This document shows, in pieces, positions 24,815 through 33,529 of a stretch of 64,000 bases of DNA; within the stretch, counting starts at the first letter, position 1; each line of letters opens with the position of its first letter. The position numbers were made by a program, and so were the translations under genes. The notes beneath the pieces are model-generated. The model saw nothing but the letters and a program-made list of their open reading frames with translations, did not search any database and was not told the DNA's origin. Origin of the DNA: Rhizobiales bacterium SYSU XM002 (GTDB lineage Bacteria > Pseudomonadota > Alphaproteobacteria > Rhizobiales > Beijerinckiaceae); contig VWVY01000003.1 of the NCBI GenBank assembly GCA_009846685.1, positions 186,001 to 250,000 on the forward strand, in the 5' to 3' direction.

Positions 24815-26032
24815 TCAGGTGTTTGGCCGCGCAGGGGCAAACCAGTAGACCGCCACGCAGACCAGCAGGAAAATCCCGAAAGCAAGATGGAGATTGCCGT
24901 AGAGCGCCTCCGCGCTGAGCCCGGCACGCCTCATGCCATCAACCGCATGGCCGGAGACGAGCTGCGTCACGCCTGTCCCGCCAATGGAGACGAAATTGAT
25001 GAAAGTGATCCCGCGACCAATGACGTGTTGCGGCATGAATAGCCGCCCGTGCGCGATCAACACAGCGTAGCTGACCCCGAACAGACCCGCGAGGCCCATA
25101 AGCGCAATCGCGGCTCCCAATGATCCCGCCGGCGCAAAAGCGAGCGCAACAAAGCTCAGCCCGCACAGGAGGTTCGAGACCAGAACCACCAATTTCGCAT
25201 TGTTGATCCGGCTTGCAATCGGGCCGGTAACGATCGCGGAAACGGTCATCGCCACGGCGAGGCCGAGAACCGCATTGCCGCGCGCGATGAAATCGAGACC
25301 GTGAACATCACCGAAATAGGGGCCGACCCAGAGCGAGCGCTCGGTGAATACCGGCCCGGAGATCGCGAAACTCATGACGAGGATCGGCCACATCGCCGGT
25401 AGTCGGGCAAGCGCGAGAAGATCCCCGACAAGCGAGCCGCCGGCCGGTGCCGGTTCGCTTTCGGGATCTCGGAACACGACGAAATTCAGCACCGCTACAA
25501 GCGCGGTCACGATCGCGACGATCCGGATCGCGTCGCGCCAGCCAACGGCCTTGACGAGAAGTGCCAGCGGCGTTGCCGCCACCAGCGAACCAATCAGGCC
25601 GCAGGCGAGGAAAATCCCGCCGAGCGCGGCGAAACGGGTTGGCTCCTCGGTCTTGGCGAAGAAATAAAGGGCACCCATCAACAGCGGCGCGCACCCGACG
25701 CCGACCAGCGCCATGCCGACAATGCCGACGCCGTGCGTCTCCGCCGAGGCGAAGATCAGCGCGCCGATGACGGCCGCGATCATCATGAAGGAGATCGTCC
25801 GGCGCGGCCCGAAGCGGTCCAGCGCCATCCCCACAGGAAACTGCGACAGCGAAAACGCGAAGAACCAGGCGGAGCCGAGCGCGCCGAATTCCTTCGGCCC
25901 CATGCCAAGGTCCTGCATCAACTGCTCGGCGATGACCGTGAGAAAGGACCGGTAGAACTGGCTCAGGAGATAGCCGCAGGCGGCCGCGACGAAAATCGCA
26001 CGGCGGCGCCCGAGCGGGATGGTAGTGGTCAT
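24815..26032 (-). CDS. Major facilitator superfamily transporter
   Basis: A 405-residue protein with about twelve hydrophobic segments. The first loop motif is GMALDRFGPRR (MFS motif A, G-x3-D-R-x-G-R-R) near residue 73, and a second, weaker copy is in the C-terminal half (GPIASRINNAKL). The start MTTTIPLGRRRAIFVAAACG places the first helix at once. The substrate is not deducible; members with this overall pattern include nitrate/organic-acid-like and drug transporters. It lies between the CNNM gene (convergent) and the thiolase gene (same strand, about 160 nt upstream), so an operon is doubtful. Confidence 0.85.
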   Translation of the reverse strand: MTTTIPLGRRRAIFVAAACGYLLSQFYRSFLTVIAEQLMQDLGMGPKEFGALGSAWFFAFSLSQFPVGMALDRFGPRRTISFMMIAAVIGALIFASAETHGVGIVGMALVGVGCAPLLMGALYFFAKTEEPTRFAALGGIFLACGLIGSLVAATPLALLVKAVGWRDAIRIVAIVTALVAVLNFVVFRDPESEPAPAGGSLVGDLLALARLPAMWPILVMSFAISGPVFTERSLWVGPYFGDVHGLDFIARGNAVLGLAVAMTVSAIVTGPIASRINNAKLVVLVSNLLCGLSFVALAFAPAGSLGAAIALMGLAGLFGVSYAVLIAHGRLFMPQHVIGRGITFINFVSIGGTGVTQLVSGHAVDGMRRAGLSAEALYGNLHLAFGIFLLVCVAVYWFAPARPNT

Positions 26033-26190
26033 GCGGTGGTCCTGCCCCGGAAAAGAGGCGGAAACGCTCCGCCGGCGCGACTCCCATCACAAATGGGCTG
26101 GGGCGGCAAGACGCCGCCCGCCCTTTCGACGCGCGCTCCCCGGCGCGCTTTCCTCAAAAGAACCGGAATTCAGCCAGCCGAAGAAAGGCG

Positions 26191-27357
26191 TTAGCGGATG
26201 CGCTCCATAATCGAGACATAGTTCGCGACCGCGGCGCCGCCCATGTTGAACACACCGCCGAGCTTGGGCGCGCGAAGCTGCATGCCCTCCGGTGCCTCGC
26301 CACAAAGCTGCATGGCCGAGAGCGCGTGCATGGAAACGCCGGTTGCGCCAATCGGGTGCCCCTTGGCCTTCAGGCCGCCCGAGACGTTGACCGGCAGTTT
26401 GCCATCTTTCTCGACCCAGCCTTCGCTGATCGCCCGCGCACCCTGGCCGCGCGGCGCGAGGCCCATCGCCTCGTATTCGATGAGTTCGGCGATGGTGAAG
26501 CAGTCGTGCGTCTCGACGAAGGAAAGATCGTCGAGCGTGAGCTTCGCCTGCCCGAGGGCTTTCTTCCACGCCACCGCGCAGCCCTCGAATTCGAGAATGT
26601 CGCGCTTCGACATCGGCAGAAAGTCCTGCACATGCGCGAGCGAACGCAGGAGAACCGCGCGTTCGGCGCTCATCGCCGTCTCGATATCGGCGATCACCAG
26701 CGCCGCGGCACCGTCCGAGACGAGGCTGCAATCGGTGCGCTTGAGCGGACCGGCGACGAAGGGGTTCTTGTCGCTCTCGTTGCGGCAGAAGTCGTAGCCG
26801 AAATCCTTGCGCATCTGCGCATAGGGGTTATCGACGCCGTTCCGGTGGTTCTTGGCGGCAATGCGCGCAAGCGCGTCAGACTGGTCACCGTAACGCTGGA
26901 AATAGCCGCCGGCGATCTTGCCGAACACACCGGCGAAGCCGCCCTGCGTATCGCCGTCTTCCGGCAGGTACGAGGCCTTGAGCAGGTTCGCGCCGATCTC
27001 GGGACCGGGCGTTTTCGTCATCTGCTCGACACCGACCACCAGCACCACGCGAGCGGCCTTGGCGGCGATCGACTTCGCCGCCTGATGCACAGCGGCCGAG
27101 CCGGTCGCGCAGGCGTTCTCGACGCGGGTGGTCGGTTTGAAACGCAGAGCCGGATCGGCCTGAAGCACCAGCGAGGCGGTGAAATCCTGCGGCGAGAAGC
27201 CGGCGTTGAAATGGCCGAGATAGATCTCATCCACATCCCCGGCGCTGATTTTCGCATGGGCGAGCGCATCGCGCGTGACCGAGACGATCAGCTCCTCGAC
27301 GCTCTCTTCCTTTTTGCCGAACGTCGTATGGGCCCAGCCGATAATGGACGCGGACAT
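26191..27357 (-). CDS. Thiolase-family acetyl-CoA acetyltransferase (SCPx-like)
   Basis: A 388-residue thiolase-fold enzyme. The acyl-accepting Cys is in ENACATGSAAVHQA near residue 89, and the C-terminal GGLKAKGHPIGATGVSMHAL carries a catalytic His; HDCFTIAELIEYE is the other active-site segment. The pattern is that of SCP2/SCPx-type thiolases rather than the PhaA class, since the usual C-terminal CxG loop is absent. The ATG at 27357 is chosen because AGGAGA sits 5 nt before it; a Met at 27375 lacks a site. The substrate is unknown, but beta-oxidation or branched acyl-CoA cleavage is likely. Confidence 0.88.
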   Translation of the reverse strand: MSASIIGWAHTTFGKKEESVEELIVSVTRDALAHAKISAGDVDEIYLGHFNAGFSPQDFTASLVLQADPALRFKPTTRVENACATGSAAVHQAAKSIAAKAARVVLVVGVEQMTKTPGPEIGANLLKASYLPEDGDTQGGFAGVFGKIAGGYFQRYGDQSDALARIAAKNHRNGVDNPYAQMRKDFGYDFCRNESDKNPFVAGPLKRTDCSLVSDGAAALVIADIETAMSAERAVLLRSLAHVQDFLPMSKRDILEFEGCAVAWKKALGQAKLTLDDLSFVETHDCFTIAELIEYEAMGLAPRGQGARAISEGWVEKDGKLPVNVSGGLKAKGHPIGATGVSMHALSAMQLCGEAPEGMQLRAPKLGGVFNMGGAAVANYVSIMERIR

Positions 27358-27555
27358 GCCGTTCTCCTCATGCATCCCGAATTCCGGCGCAGGGAATTGC
27401 GCGGGAATTCGTGCCAATGAAATGCGCCTCTTGCGCAGCGTGGAGGCAGTTTGTTCAACTCTTGGCACAAATCAAGTCCGCTGCCTGACAGAGCGGGAAA
27501 TATCGTGAGTCTCGAAACACTGGTCATCGGGCGCGGATTGACCCATCTTCCAGCG

Positions 27556-28389
27556 ATGCCCTCCGAGCCTGTCCTGCGCGCCCTGATCTTCCTGTCGGCC
27601 TTCGGCCTGCTCGCGCTTGCCGAGGGGATCGCCCCGTTCCGCGACACCACGCGCCGCTCACGCTGGCCCGGCAATCTCGGCCTCTTCGTGCTCGGCATCA
27701 TCGCGGCGCGGATCATCCTGCCGCTCGGCGCGGTGGGCTACGCGGCGTGGCTCGCGGGAACCGGAGCAGGACTCTTCAACCTTTTGCAGGCACCGGGCTG
27801 GCTGGCGATTTCCGCATCTGTGATCCTGCTCGATCTCGCGATCTACGCCCAGCATGTCCTCTTCCACAAAATCCCCGCGCTGTGGCGCCTGCATCGCGTC
27901 CATCATGCCGACACGGAAATGGACGCAACCACCGGGCTCCGGTTCCACCCCCTTGAGATTGTCGTTTCGCTCGGCATCAAACTCGGCGCGATCACCCTCA
28001 TCGGCGCGCCGCCCGTCGCCGTCTTCCTGTTCGAGGTGCTGCTGAACGCCGGCGCGCTCTTCACCCACGCCAACCTCCGGCTGCCGGCCGGTTGGGAGGC
28101 GCGGCTGCGGCTTCTCGTCGTCACCCCCGGGATGCACCGCGTCCACCATTCCCGGGAGCGGATCGACACGGATTCGAACTACGGCTTCAACCTCTCGCTC
28201 TGGGACCGGCTGTTCCGCACCTACCGGCCAGAACCCGCGCCGGGCGAGGCGAACATGGTCTTCGGCCTCGAAACCTTCCGCGATCCGCGCGAGCGTCGGC
28301 TCGATACCCTGCTGACGCAGCCTTTCCGCACGCCCTTACCTCCCGACGAAACCTGTCAGGATGCGTGCCCAAAAGATCGTCCGGGCTAG
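27556..28389 (+). CDS. Sterol desaturase/fatty-acid hydroxylase family membrane protein
   Basis: A ~277-residue integral membrane di-iron oxygenase. The histidine boxes are HVLFHKIPALWRLHRVHHAD (HxxxH then HxxHH), FHP in GLRFHPLE and HRVHHSRE, the standard eight-His pattern. About four hydrophobic segments surround them. I chose the Met in MPSEPVLRALIFLS at 27556; a GTG at 27505 would add a short extension and neither has a strong ribosome binding site. The substrate could be a sterol, hopanoid-like lipid, carotenoid or ornithine lipid; nothing nearby decides this. It precedes dinB on the same strand by 65 nt. Confidence 0.87.
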   Translation: MPSEPVLRALIFLSAFGLLALAEGIAPFRDTTRRSRWPGNLGLFVLGIIAARIILPLGAVGYAAWLAGTGAGLFNLLQAPGWLAISASVILLDLAIYAQHVLFHKIPALWRLHRVHHADTEMDATTGLRFHPLEIVVSLGIKLGAITLIGAPPVAVFLFEVLLNAGALFTHANLRLPAGWEARLRLLVVTPGMHRVHHSRERIDTDSNYGFNLSLWDRLFRTYRPEPAPGEANMVFGLETFRDPRERRLDTLLTQPFRTPLPPDETCQDACPKDRPG

Positions 28390-28454
28390 GCGCGAATCGC
28401 GTGCCGCGTTAATTTGGCGTCGAGCACGCTGACGCTCTTTTTCTCAGGCGCCCC

Positions 28455-29564
28455 ATGCGGTCCCCGGAATTGGCCGAACCCCGCCCGCCACGCAAGATCA
28501 TCCATATCGATATGGATGCCTTCTACGCTTCGGTCGAGCAGCGCGATGACCCGGAGCTTCGCGGTAGGCCGGTGGCGGTCGGCGGCGGCAGCGAGCGCGG
28601 CGTCGTCGCCGCCGCGAGCTACGAGGCGCGAAAGTTCGGCGTGCGTTCGGCCATGCCCTCGGTGACCGCGCGCCGGAAATGCCCGGACCTTGTGTTCGTC
28701 AAACCGCGTTTCGATGCTTATCGTGCGATCTCGCAGCAGATCCGCGCGATCTTCGCTCGCCATACCGCGCTGATCGAGCCCCTGAGCCTTGATGAGGCTT
28801 ATCTCGACGTCACCGAGAACAACCGCAACATCCCGCTCGCGACCGACATCGCCGAGAGTATCCGCGCCGATATCCGGGCCGAAACAGGGCTCACAGCCTC
28901 CGCCGGCGTTTCCTACAACAAGTTCCTCGCCAAGCTTGCGTCGGACCAGAATAAGCCGGACGGGCTGTTCGTCATCACGCCGCGCATGGGCGCCGCCTTC
29001 GTTGAGGCGCTGCCGGTGGCGAAGTTCCACGGCGTCGGCCCCGCAACAGCCGCCAAGATGCAGCGCCTCGGCATCGAACACGGCCGCGACCTGCGCGACC
29101 GCTCGCTCGAATTTCTCGAACGGCATTTCGGCAAATCAGGCCCGTTTTTCTACTGGATCGCACGCGGCATCGACGAGCGCGCCGTCCGCCCGGACCGTAT
29201 CCGCAAGTCGATCGGCGCCGAGGATACCTTCTTCACCGACCTCCACGATTACGACACCGCGCGCGACAAACTCCGCCCGATCGCCGAAAAAGTCTGGCGG
29301 CATTACGAGCGGCTCTCTCTGCACGGCCGCACCGTCACGCTGAAGGTGAAGTTCAGCGATTTCCGCATCATCACCCGGTCGCGCTCGCTGCCTGTGCCGG
29401 TCGCGGATTTCGAGGAACTCGACTGGCTCGGTAATGCGCTGCTCGCACCGCTTTTCCCCGTCGAGAAAGGTATCCGCCTGCTCGGCATCACGATTTCCTC
29501 GCTCGGCACGGGCGAGGCCGAGGCGGAAACGCAACTCGCTTTGCCCATGAGCTTACCTCTGTGA
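28455..29564 (+). CDS. dinB: DNA polymerase IV (Y family)
   Basis: A 369-residue error-prone polymerase. The palm motifs are HIDMDAFYASVEQRD near residue 18 and PLSLDEAYLDVTEN near 112, holding the catalytic acidic residues; FHGVGPATAAKMQRLGI is the helix-hairpin-helix. The little-finger domain ends with QLALPMSLPL, a likely beta-clamp-binding motif. Length is normal. I saw no GTTC-N7-GTTC type LexA site in the 65 nt upstream, so SOS control is not supported by sequence here. Many Rhizobiales carry two dinB genes; only one is in view. Confidence 0.94.
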   Translation: MRSPELAEPRPPRKIIHIDMDAFYASVEQRDDPELRGRPVAVGGGSERGVVAAASYEARKFGVRSAMPSVTARRKCPDLVFVKPRFDAYRAISQQIRAIFARHTALIEPLSLDEAYLDVTENNRNIPLATDIAESIRADIRAETGLTASAGVSYNKFLAKLASDQNKPDGLFVITPRMGAAFVEALPVAKFHGVGPATAAKMQRLGIEHGRDLRDRSLEFLERHFGKSGPFFYWIARGIDERAVRPDRIRKSIGAEDTFFTDLHDYDTARDKLRPIAEKVWRHYERLSLHGRTVTLKVKFSDFRIITRSRSLPVPVADFEELDWLGNALLAPLFPVEKGIRLLGITISSLGTGEAEAETQLALPMSLPL

Positions 29565-29614
29565 GATTAGCCTGCCGCTGTGACACGAACCTTCCCTTGT
29601 GATAGGCGAAGGTC

Positions 29615-29980
29615 ATGTCCTTCTGTCTCATCGCCGGAACGCTCTCCGTCTCGCTCGCGGCGAAGAGCCTCACCTTGGCCTGGAACCATTCGGTCGAGCG
29701 TCAGGTCTGGGAGGAGGACTGGCGGCTCGAAAACGGACAGATGATCCTTGATGCCGCCCGGGTGCGCGGCTCGGGTGCGGGGATGGAGGCGGGCGAGGGC
29801 GCGGTGTTGAAAAACGGCGCCTGGGAATGGCACCCTGAGGTTCCGCCGCAAGGGGAAATCGTCCTGCGTCGCTCCGGCGCGACCGCCGACTATCGTGTTT
29901 GCATCCGGGGAAATTGCCAGCCGCTTTCGGCGCTGCTGCCACCGGAGGCCGACCCGGTGACGCTGCGCACCTGTCCTTGA
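29615..29980 (+). CDS. DUF1850-domain protein
   Basis: A 121-residue protein with a probable signal segment (MSFCLIAGTLSVSLAAKS). The core LTLAWNHSVERQVWEEDWRL and DAARVRGSGAGMEAGEGAVL is the DUF1850 signature, and the domain ends with two Cys (RVCIRGNCQPL). In many genomes DUF1850 genes sit beside TAXI-type TRAP fused permeases, where they may assist transport; here none is adjacent. It follows dinB by 50 nt. Function is unknown. Confidence 0.75.
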   Translation: MSFCLIAGTLSVSLAAKSLTLAWNHSVERQVWEEDWRLENGQMILDAARVRGSGAGMEAGEGAVLKNGAWEWHPEVPPQGEIVLRRSGATADYRVCIRGNCQPLSALLPPEADPVTLRTCP

Positions 29981-29983
29981 AGC

Positions 29984-30721
29984 TTACTCACGCCGCAGGA
30001 TGCGGTCCGAAATGAGGCTCGAAAGCGCCTTGGGGCGGAAGTTCCGCATCAGCGCTTCGGGGTCGTAATCCTCGCGCACCCAATCGAGGAAGGCCTTGCC
30101 CTTCTTCTCGCCCTCGTGCCGGTAGGCGTCGAGAAAGGCGTCGAGAATACCGGCTTGCGCGTAGCGGAAATGCCCCTTGAGCAACGTCAGCTCGCGGAAA
30201 GCTCGCGCGGTATCCGCTTTCTCGACCACCATGAGATATAGCGCGGCGAACAGCCCCGCCCGGTCGGCGCCGGATTTGCAGTGCGCGAGCACGGGATACT
30301 GGAGCGAGGCGAAGAATTCCGGCAGGCCGAGCAGCGCCTCCCGGTCCGGCGCCTCGCGCGACCGGAGCACGAAATCGACGATGGTGATGCCGTGCCGCTC
30401 GGCAGCGTCGCGTTCAAGCTGCCAGGCGCCATGCGAGCGCCCACCGCGCAGGTTGACGATGGTTTTCAGGCCCTGTCGTGCCATCCGCGCGATATCGACC
30501 GGTGAGGGTTGCGCCGAGCGCCAGAGCGAGGGCGTGATCCTGTGCCGGTTGAGATGGACGAGCCGGAGAATGCCGTGATCGACAAACAGAAGGTCCGCCC
30601 AGGCGCGCACGCGTTCGCGCAGGGAACCGATCGGGCGGTTCCACCGGGCAAGGCGCTTGGCGTTGCGCGCAAAGTAATATTCGTCCGTCCGCTCGATTCG
30701 GGCCATGTTGCCGCTTATCAT
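29984..30721 (-). CDS. Protein-tyrosine/dual-specificity phosphatase-family protein
   Basis: A ~245-residue cytoplasmic phosphatase. The P-loop signature LAHCKSGADRAGLFAALYL (C-x5-R) is near residue 135, with a conserved upstream acid region (IVDFVLRSREAPDREAL) and NLRGGRSHGAWQLERDAAE that resembles the general-acid loop of DSP-like enzymes. The N-terminal RRLARWNRPIGSLRERVRAWADLL-type segment is basic. Starts at 30721 or 30706 are both possible. It is divergent from ppa. Substrates could be phosphotyrosine, phosphoinositide-like or lipid-A-like; nothing nearby decides. Confidence 0.8.
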   Translation of the reverse strand: MISGNMARIERTDEYYFARNAKRLARWNRPIGSLRERVRAWADLLFVDHGILRLVHLNRHRITPSLWRSAQPSPVDIARMARQGLKTIVNLRGGRSHGAWQLERDAAERHGITIVDFVLRSREAPDREALLGLPEFFASLQYPVLAHCKSGADRAGLFAALYLMVVEKADTARAFRELTLLKGHFRYAQAGILDAFLDAYRHEGEKKGKAFLDWVREDYDPEALMRNFRPKALSSLISDRILRRE

Positions 30722-30830
30722 CCAGTGACGTGGATGGCAAAGTGGCGTGTGTCGCCAAACGAATTACCAATTGTGCATCGCAGCGCGGCCCGCTAGTGCT
30801 GGCCCGACTGTTTCCTTCCGGAGAATCTGC

Positions 30831-31361
30831 ATGCGTATTGACGCCATTTCCATCGGCAAGAACCCGCCCCACGATGTCAATGTCATCATCGAGGTGCCGA
30901 TCGGCGGCGAACCGATCAAGTACGAGATGGACAAGGACGCGGGCACGCTTGTCGTGGACCGCTTCCTTTATACGCCTATGCGCTACCCCGGAAATTACGG
31001 CTTCGTGCCGCACACCCTCTCCGACGATGGCGACCCGATCGACGTGCTCGTTGCCAACACGCGCCCGATCATTCCCGGCGCCGTCATCAACGTGAAGCCG
31101 ATCGGCGTGCTCCGCATGGAGGACGACGGCGGCGGCGACGAGAAGATCATTGCCGTTCCCTCGGCCAAGCTGACGCAGCGCTATTCCAACGTCGAGAACT
31201 ACACCCAGTTGCCGGAAATCTCCTGGAAGCAGATCGAGCACTTCTTCCTGCACTACAAGGATCTCGAACCCGGCAAATGGGTGAAGCTGCTCGGCTGGGG
31301 CGATGCCGCCGACGCGCGCCGCCTGATCGTCGAGGCCATCGAGCGCGCCAACAAGAAGTAG
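30831..31361 (+). CDS. ppa: Inorganic pyrophosphatase (family I)
   Basis: A 176-residue soluble pyrophosphatase that pulls biosynthetic reactions by removing PPi. The family signature [10 protein letters not shown] is near residue 67, preceded by [12 protein letters not shown], and the substrate-binding KYEMDKDAG segment is near residue 28. The start [18 protein letters not shown] is chosen because GGAG lies 8 nt upstream; the frame is open to 30747. It is monocistronic, with the divergent phosphatase on one side and a terminator belonging to the opposite strand on the other. Confidence 0.96.
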   Translation: MRIDAISIGKNPPHDVNVIIEVPIGGEPIKYEMDKDAGTLVVDRFLYTPMRYPGNYGFVPHTLSDDGDPIDVLVANTRPIIPGAVINVKPIGVLRMEDDGGGDEKIIAVPSAKLTQRYSNVENYTQLPEISWKQIEHFFLHYKDLEPGKWVKLLGWGDAADARRLIVEAIERANKK

Positions 31362-31384
31362 GTTGCCCGGCAACATCGCTCCGG

Positions 31385-31414
31385 GAAAAAACGGGCAGCC
31401 GCTGTCGGCTGCCC
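31385..31414 (-). terminator. Intrinsic terminator after the glycine-rich membrane protein gene
   Basis: The minus strand reads GGGCAGCCG-ACAG-CGGCTGCCC (arms 31406-31414 and 31393-31401) followed by CGTTTTTT. The T tract is present only on the minus strand, so it ends transcription of the gene at 31478-31753; the stem may also stabilise the ppa transcript end. Confidence 0.85.
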
Positions 31415-31477
31415 GGCCTGCTTGTGGATGGAACTCCACGGGCGACCGGCCGGGCGCATCCCGGCCGGGACAATGGA

Positions 31478-31753
31478 TCACTTCTGCATCATGCCGCGGA
31501 TGACGCCGACAAGCGCGAGGAGAACGCCTCCTCCGGCGCCGCCGGCCGCAATCGAACTCACGATTCCGCTGACGTTCAGCCCGCCGGAAAGCAGGCCGGG
31601 CACGATCGCGCCGATGATCTGCGCGCCAAGACCGCCGCCGACAACACCGGCAACGGAATTCCAGAGCATGCCCAGATCGAACTTGGGCATGACCTTGCCG
31701 GCAACATTCCCCCCGATCGCACCGCTAAGAAGCTGAATAATCAGGCTTTCCAT
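31478..31753 (-). CDS. Small glycine-rich membrane protein, unknown function
   Basis: A 91-residue protein made of small residues and hydrophobic stretches: ESLIIQLLSGAIGGNVAGKVM, then SVAGVVGGGLGAQIIGAIVPG and SIAAGGAGGGVLLALVGVIRG, three likely membrane or amphipathic segments with GxxxG-type spacing. The ATG at 31753 is chosen because GGAGGG lies 5 nt before it. It is a single gene between ppa and mtgA with its own terminator. I do not recognise the family; similar short proteins occur in Rhizobiales. No catalytic motif is visible. Confidence 0.75.
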   Translation of the reverse strand: MESLIIQLLSGAIGGNVAGKVMPKFDLGMLWNSVAGVVGGGLGAQIIGAIVPGLLSGGLNVSGIVSSIAAGGAGGGVLLALVGVIRGMMQK

Positions 31754-31850
31754 AGACACCCTCCTTACCGGCCATCCCGATTTCCGGTGCCGGCAAGAGG
31801 AACCGTTGCATACTTTCGTATAACAGAAAAGCGGTCGATACCGACCCTCG

Positions 31851-32519
31851 TCATGGTGCCAGACAATGCGTCAGGGCATCGATCGTCTGCATTTTCTGCC
31901 GGACTTTCTGTGCGCGCAGCGTCACCCGGCGGGGATTGCGCTGGATGGGATTGGGAAGAACGGAAATCAGCCGCGCCGCCTCCATCGCACTCAGATCCCG
32001 TGCGTGCTTGCCGAAGTAGTGTCCCGCTGCCGCTTCCGCCCCGAAGATCCCGTCGCCCCACTCCGCCACGTTGAGATAGATCTCCATCACCCGCCGCTTG
32101 CCCCAGACGAGATCGGCGACGAGCGCCAATGGCAGCTCCAGCCCCTTCCGGACATAGGACCGGCCAGGCCAGAGATAGACGTTCTTGACGAGTTGCATTG
32201 TCACGGTCGATGCCCCGCGCGAGGGACCGTCAGGATCGTCCAGCACCTCCCGCAGGGCCGTGAAATCAACGCCGCGATGCAGGCAGAATCGCTGATCCTC
32301 CGAGGCCACCACCCCGCGGAGGAGGTGTGGCGACATCTCCTCGATCGGCCGCCATTCGCGGTGGACCGGCTTGCCGATTGCCCAGCGCCCGAGCATCAAA
32401 GTGGAAGGAACCGGCATGAAATGGCCCAGCACTAACGAAACGGCCAGCAAGAGAACAGGCGCCAGCAGCAGGCGCAATGCCAGCCGGACGGGGCGGGAGA
32501 CAAGCAACCCTGCCATCAC
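31851..32519 (-). CDS. mtgA: Monofunctional biosynthetic peptidoglycan transglycosylase
   Basis: A 222-residue inner-membrane glycosyltransferase (GT51) that polymerises lipid II glycan strands. An N-terminal anchor (LALRLLLAPVLLLAVSLVLGHF) precedes motif 1 VVASEDQRFCLHRGVDF, motif 2 RGASTVTMQLVKNVYLW, and motif 3 IYLNVAEWGDGIFGAEAAAGHYF, with Glu in motif 1 as the catalytic base. No transpeptidase domain follows. Its start overlaps the stop of the CoA-lyase gene by 4 nt, so the two are cotranscribed, although their functions are unrelated. Confidence 0.94.
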   Translation of the reverse strand: MMAGLLVSRPVRLALRLLLAPVLLLAVSLVLGHFMPVPSTLMLGRWAIGKPVHREWRPIEEMSPHLLRGVVASEDQRFCLHRGVDFTALREVLDDPDGPSRGASTVTMQLVKNVYLWPGRSYVRKGLELPLALVADLVWGKRRVMEIYLNVAEWGDGIFGAEAAAGHYFGKHARDLSAMEAARLISVLPNPIQRNPRRVTLRAQKVRQKMQTIDALTHCLAP

Positions 32520-33397
32520 GCTCCGGCCAGCGCCACCGTGCGGCGCGCGATCTCGTAATGCAGCAGTTCGGCCATCCGCCCACCGACTGAGAGCACACCC
32601 TTGCCGGCATTCTCCGGCGCCTCGAAAGCGGCGATGATCTGGCGCGCCTCGTGCAGTTCGGCCTCGGAAGGCGAGAAGATCCGGTTGGTGGGCTCGATCT
32701 GGCTCGGGTGAATCAGTGTCTTGCCATCAAAGCCGAGCCCCTTGCCCTGCAGGCATTCGCCTTCGAACCCTGCGTTGTCGGCGATACTGCCGTAGACGCC
32801 GTCGAGAATATCGAGCCCGTAGGCCCGCGCCGCAAGAACGCTCGTGGATAACGCATTCAGCAGCGCAAGACGCGAGGGGGCGGGAGGAATGCGCATGTCC
32901 TTGACGAGATCGTTGGTGCCCATGACGAAAACGCCCAAGCGCGTGTGCGGGTCCTCAGCGAGCGCGGCGATGGCCGGTGCATTGAGAATCGCGCGCGGCG
33001 TCTCGATCATCAGCCAGAGCCCAACTGCCTCGTCGGCGAAGTGCTGATCGAGCGCGTGGCTGGCGCGGGATGCCGCCTCCACCGTGCCGATCTTCGGAAA
33101 CAGCACCGCATCGGGGCCGGCAGGCACGATTTCAGCGAGGTCATCGGCGAGCCAGTCGTTCTCCCCGCCCTCGCTGAAGCCGTTAACGCGGACCACAACC
33201 TCCTTGCCGGTAAAGATCCGGCTTTCAAGCGCGGCGCGCGCGCGCATCCGCGCCTCTGCCTTGGCCTCCGGCGCGACCGCATCTTCAAGATCGATGATAA
33301 CAGCATCGCAAGGCAGGCTGGCGGCTTTCGCGAGTGCCCGCTCGTTGCTGGCGGGAACATAGAGCACCGATCGGCGGCGGCGGAACGAAGCGGGCAT
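32516..33397 (-). CDS. HpcH/HpaI-family CoA ester lyase (citrate lyase beta-like)
   Basis: A 293-residue TIM-barrel lyase. RRRSVLYVPASNERALAKA and DAVIIDLEDAVAPEAKAEAR are the family opening; GLWLMIETPRAILNAPAIAAL holds the metal-binding Glu and VFVMGTNDLVKDM and DGVYGSIADNAGFEGECLQGKGLGFDGKTLIHPSQIEPTN follow. This is the pattern of malyl-CoA/beta-methylmalyl-CoA/citramalyl-CoA lyases. Which substrate is used cannot be decided; no glyoxylate-pathway partner is adjacent. It precedes mtgA with a 4-nt overlap and is divergent from the carbonic anhydrase. Confidence 0.88.
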   Translation of the reverse strand: MPASFRRRRSVLYVPASNERALAKAASLPCDAVIIDLEDAVAPEAKAEARMRARAALESRIFTGKEVVVRVNGFSEGGENDWLADDLAEIVPAGPDAVLFPKIGTVEAASRASHALDQHFADEAVGLWLMIETPRAILNAPAIAALAEDPHTRLGVFVMGTNDLVKDMRIPPAPSRLALLNALSTSVLAARAYGLDILDGVYGSIADNAGFEGECLQGKGLGFDGKTLIHPSQIEPTNRIFSPSEAELHEARQIIAAFEAPENAGKGVLSVGGRMAELLHYEIARRTVALAGA

Positions 33398-33529
33398 GCG
33401 GGTCGGGGCCTCTTTTCAGCAAAGGGAACAACGCCACATTAACACCACCGTTTGAGGACCGCGACTGTTTGCCACGTTGACCGACGGTGCCAACCCAGCC
33501 TATTCGGGCCGGAGATAAAGGAGGCCGCC

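Noticed and set aside
26041-26190. Two GC hairpins between the MFS and thiolase genes
   Set aside because: Neither is followed by a T-rich tail on the relevant strand, so they are not counted as terminators.
28390-28454. LexA (SOS) site upstream of dinB
   Set aside because: No GTTC-N7-GTTC dyad in the short upstream region.
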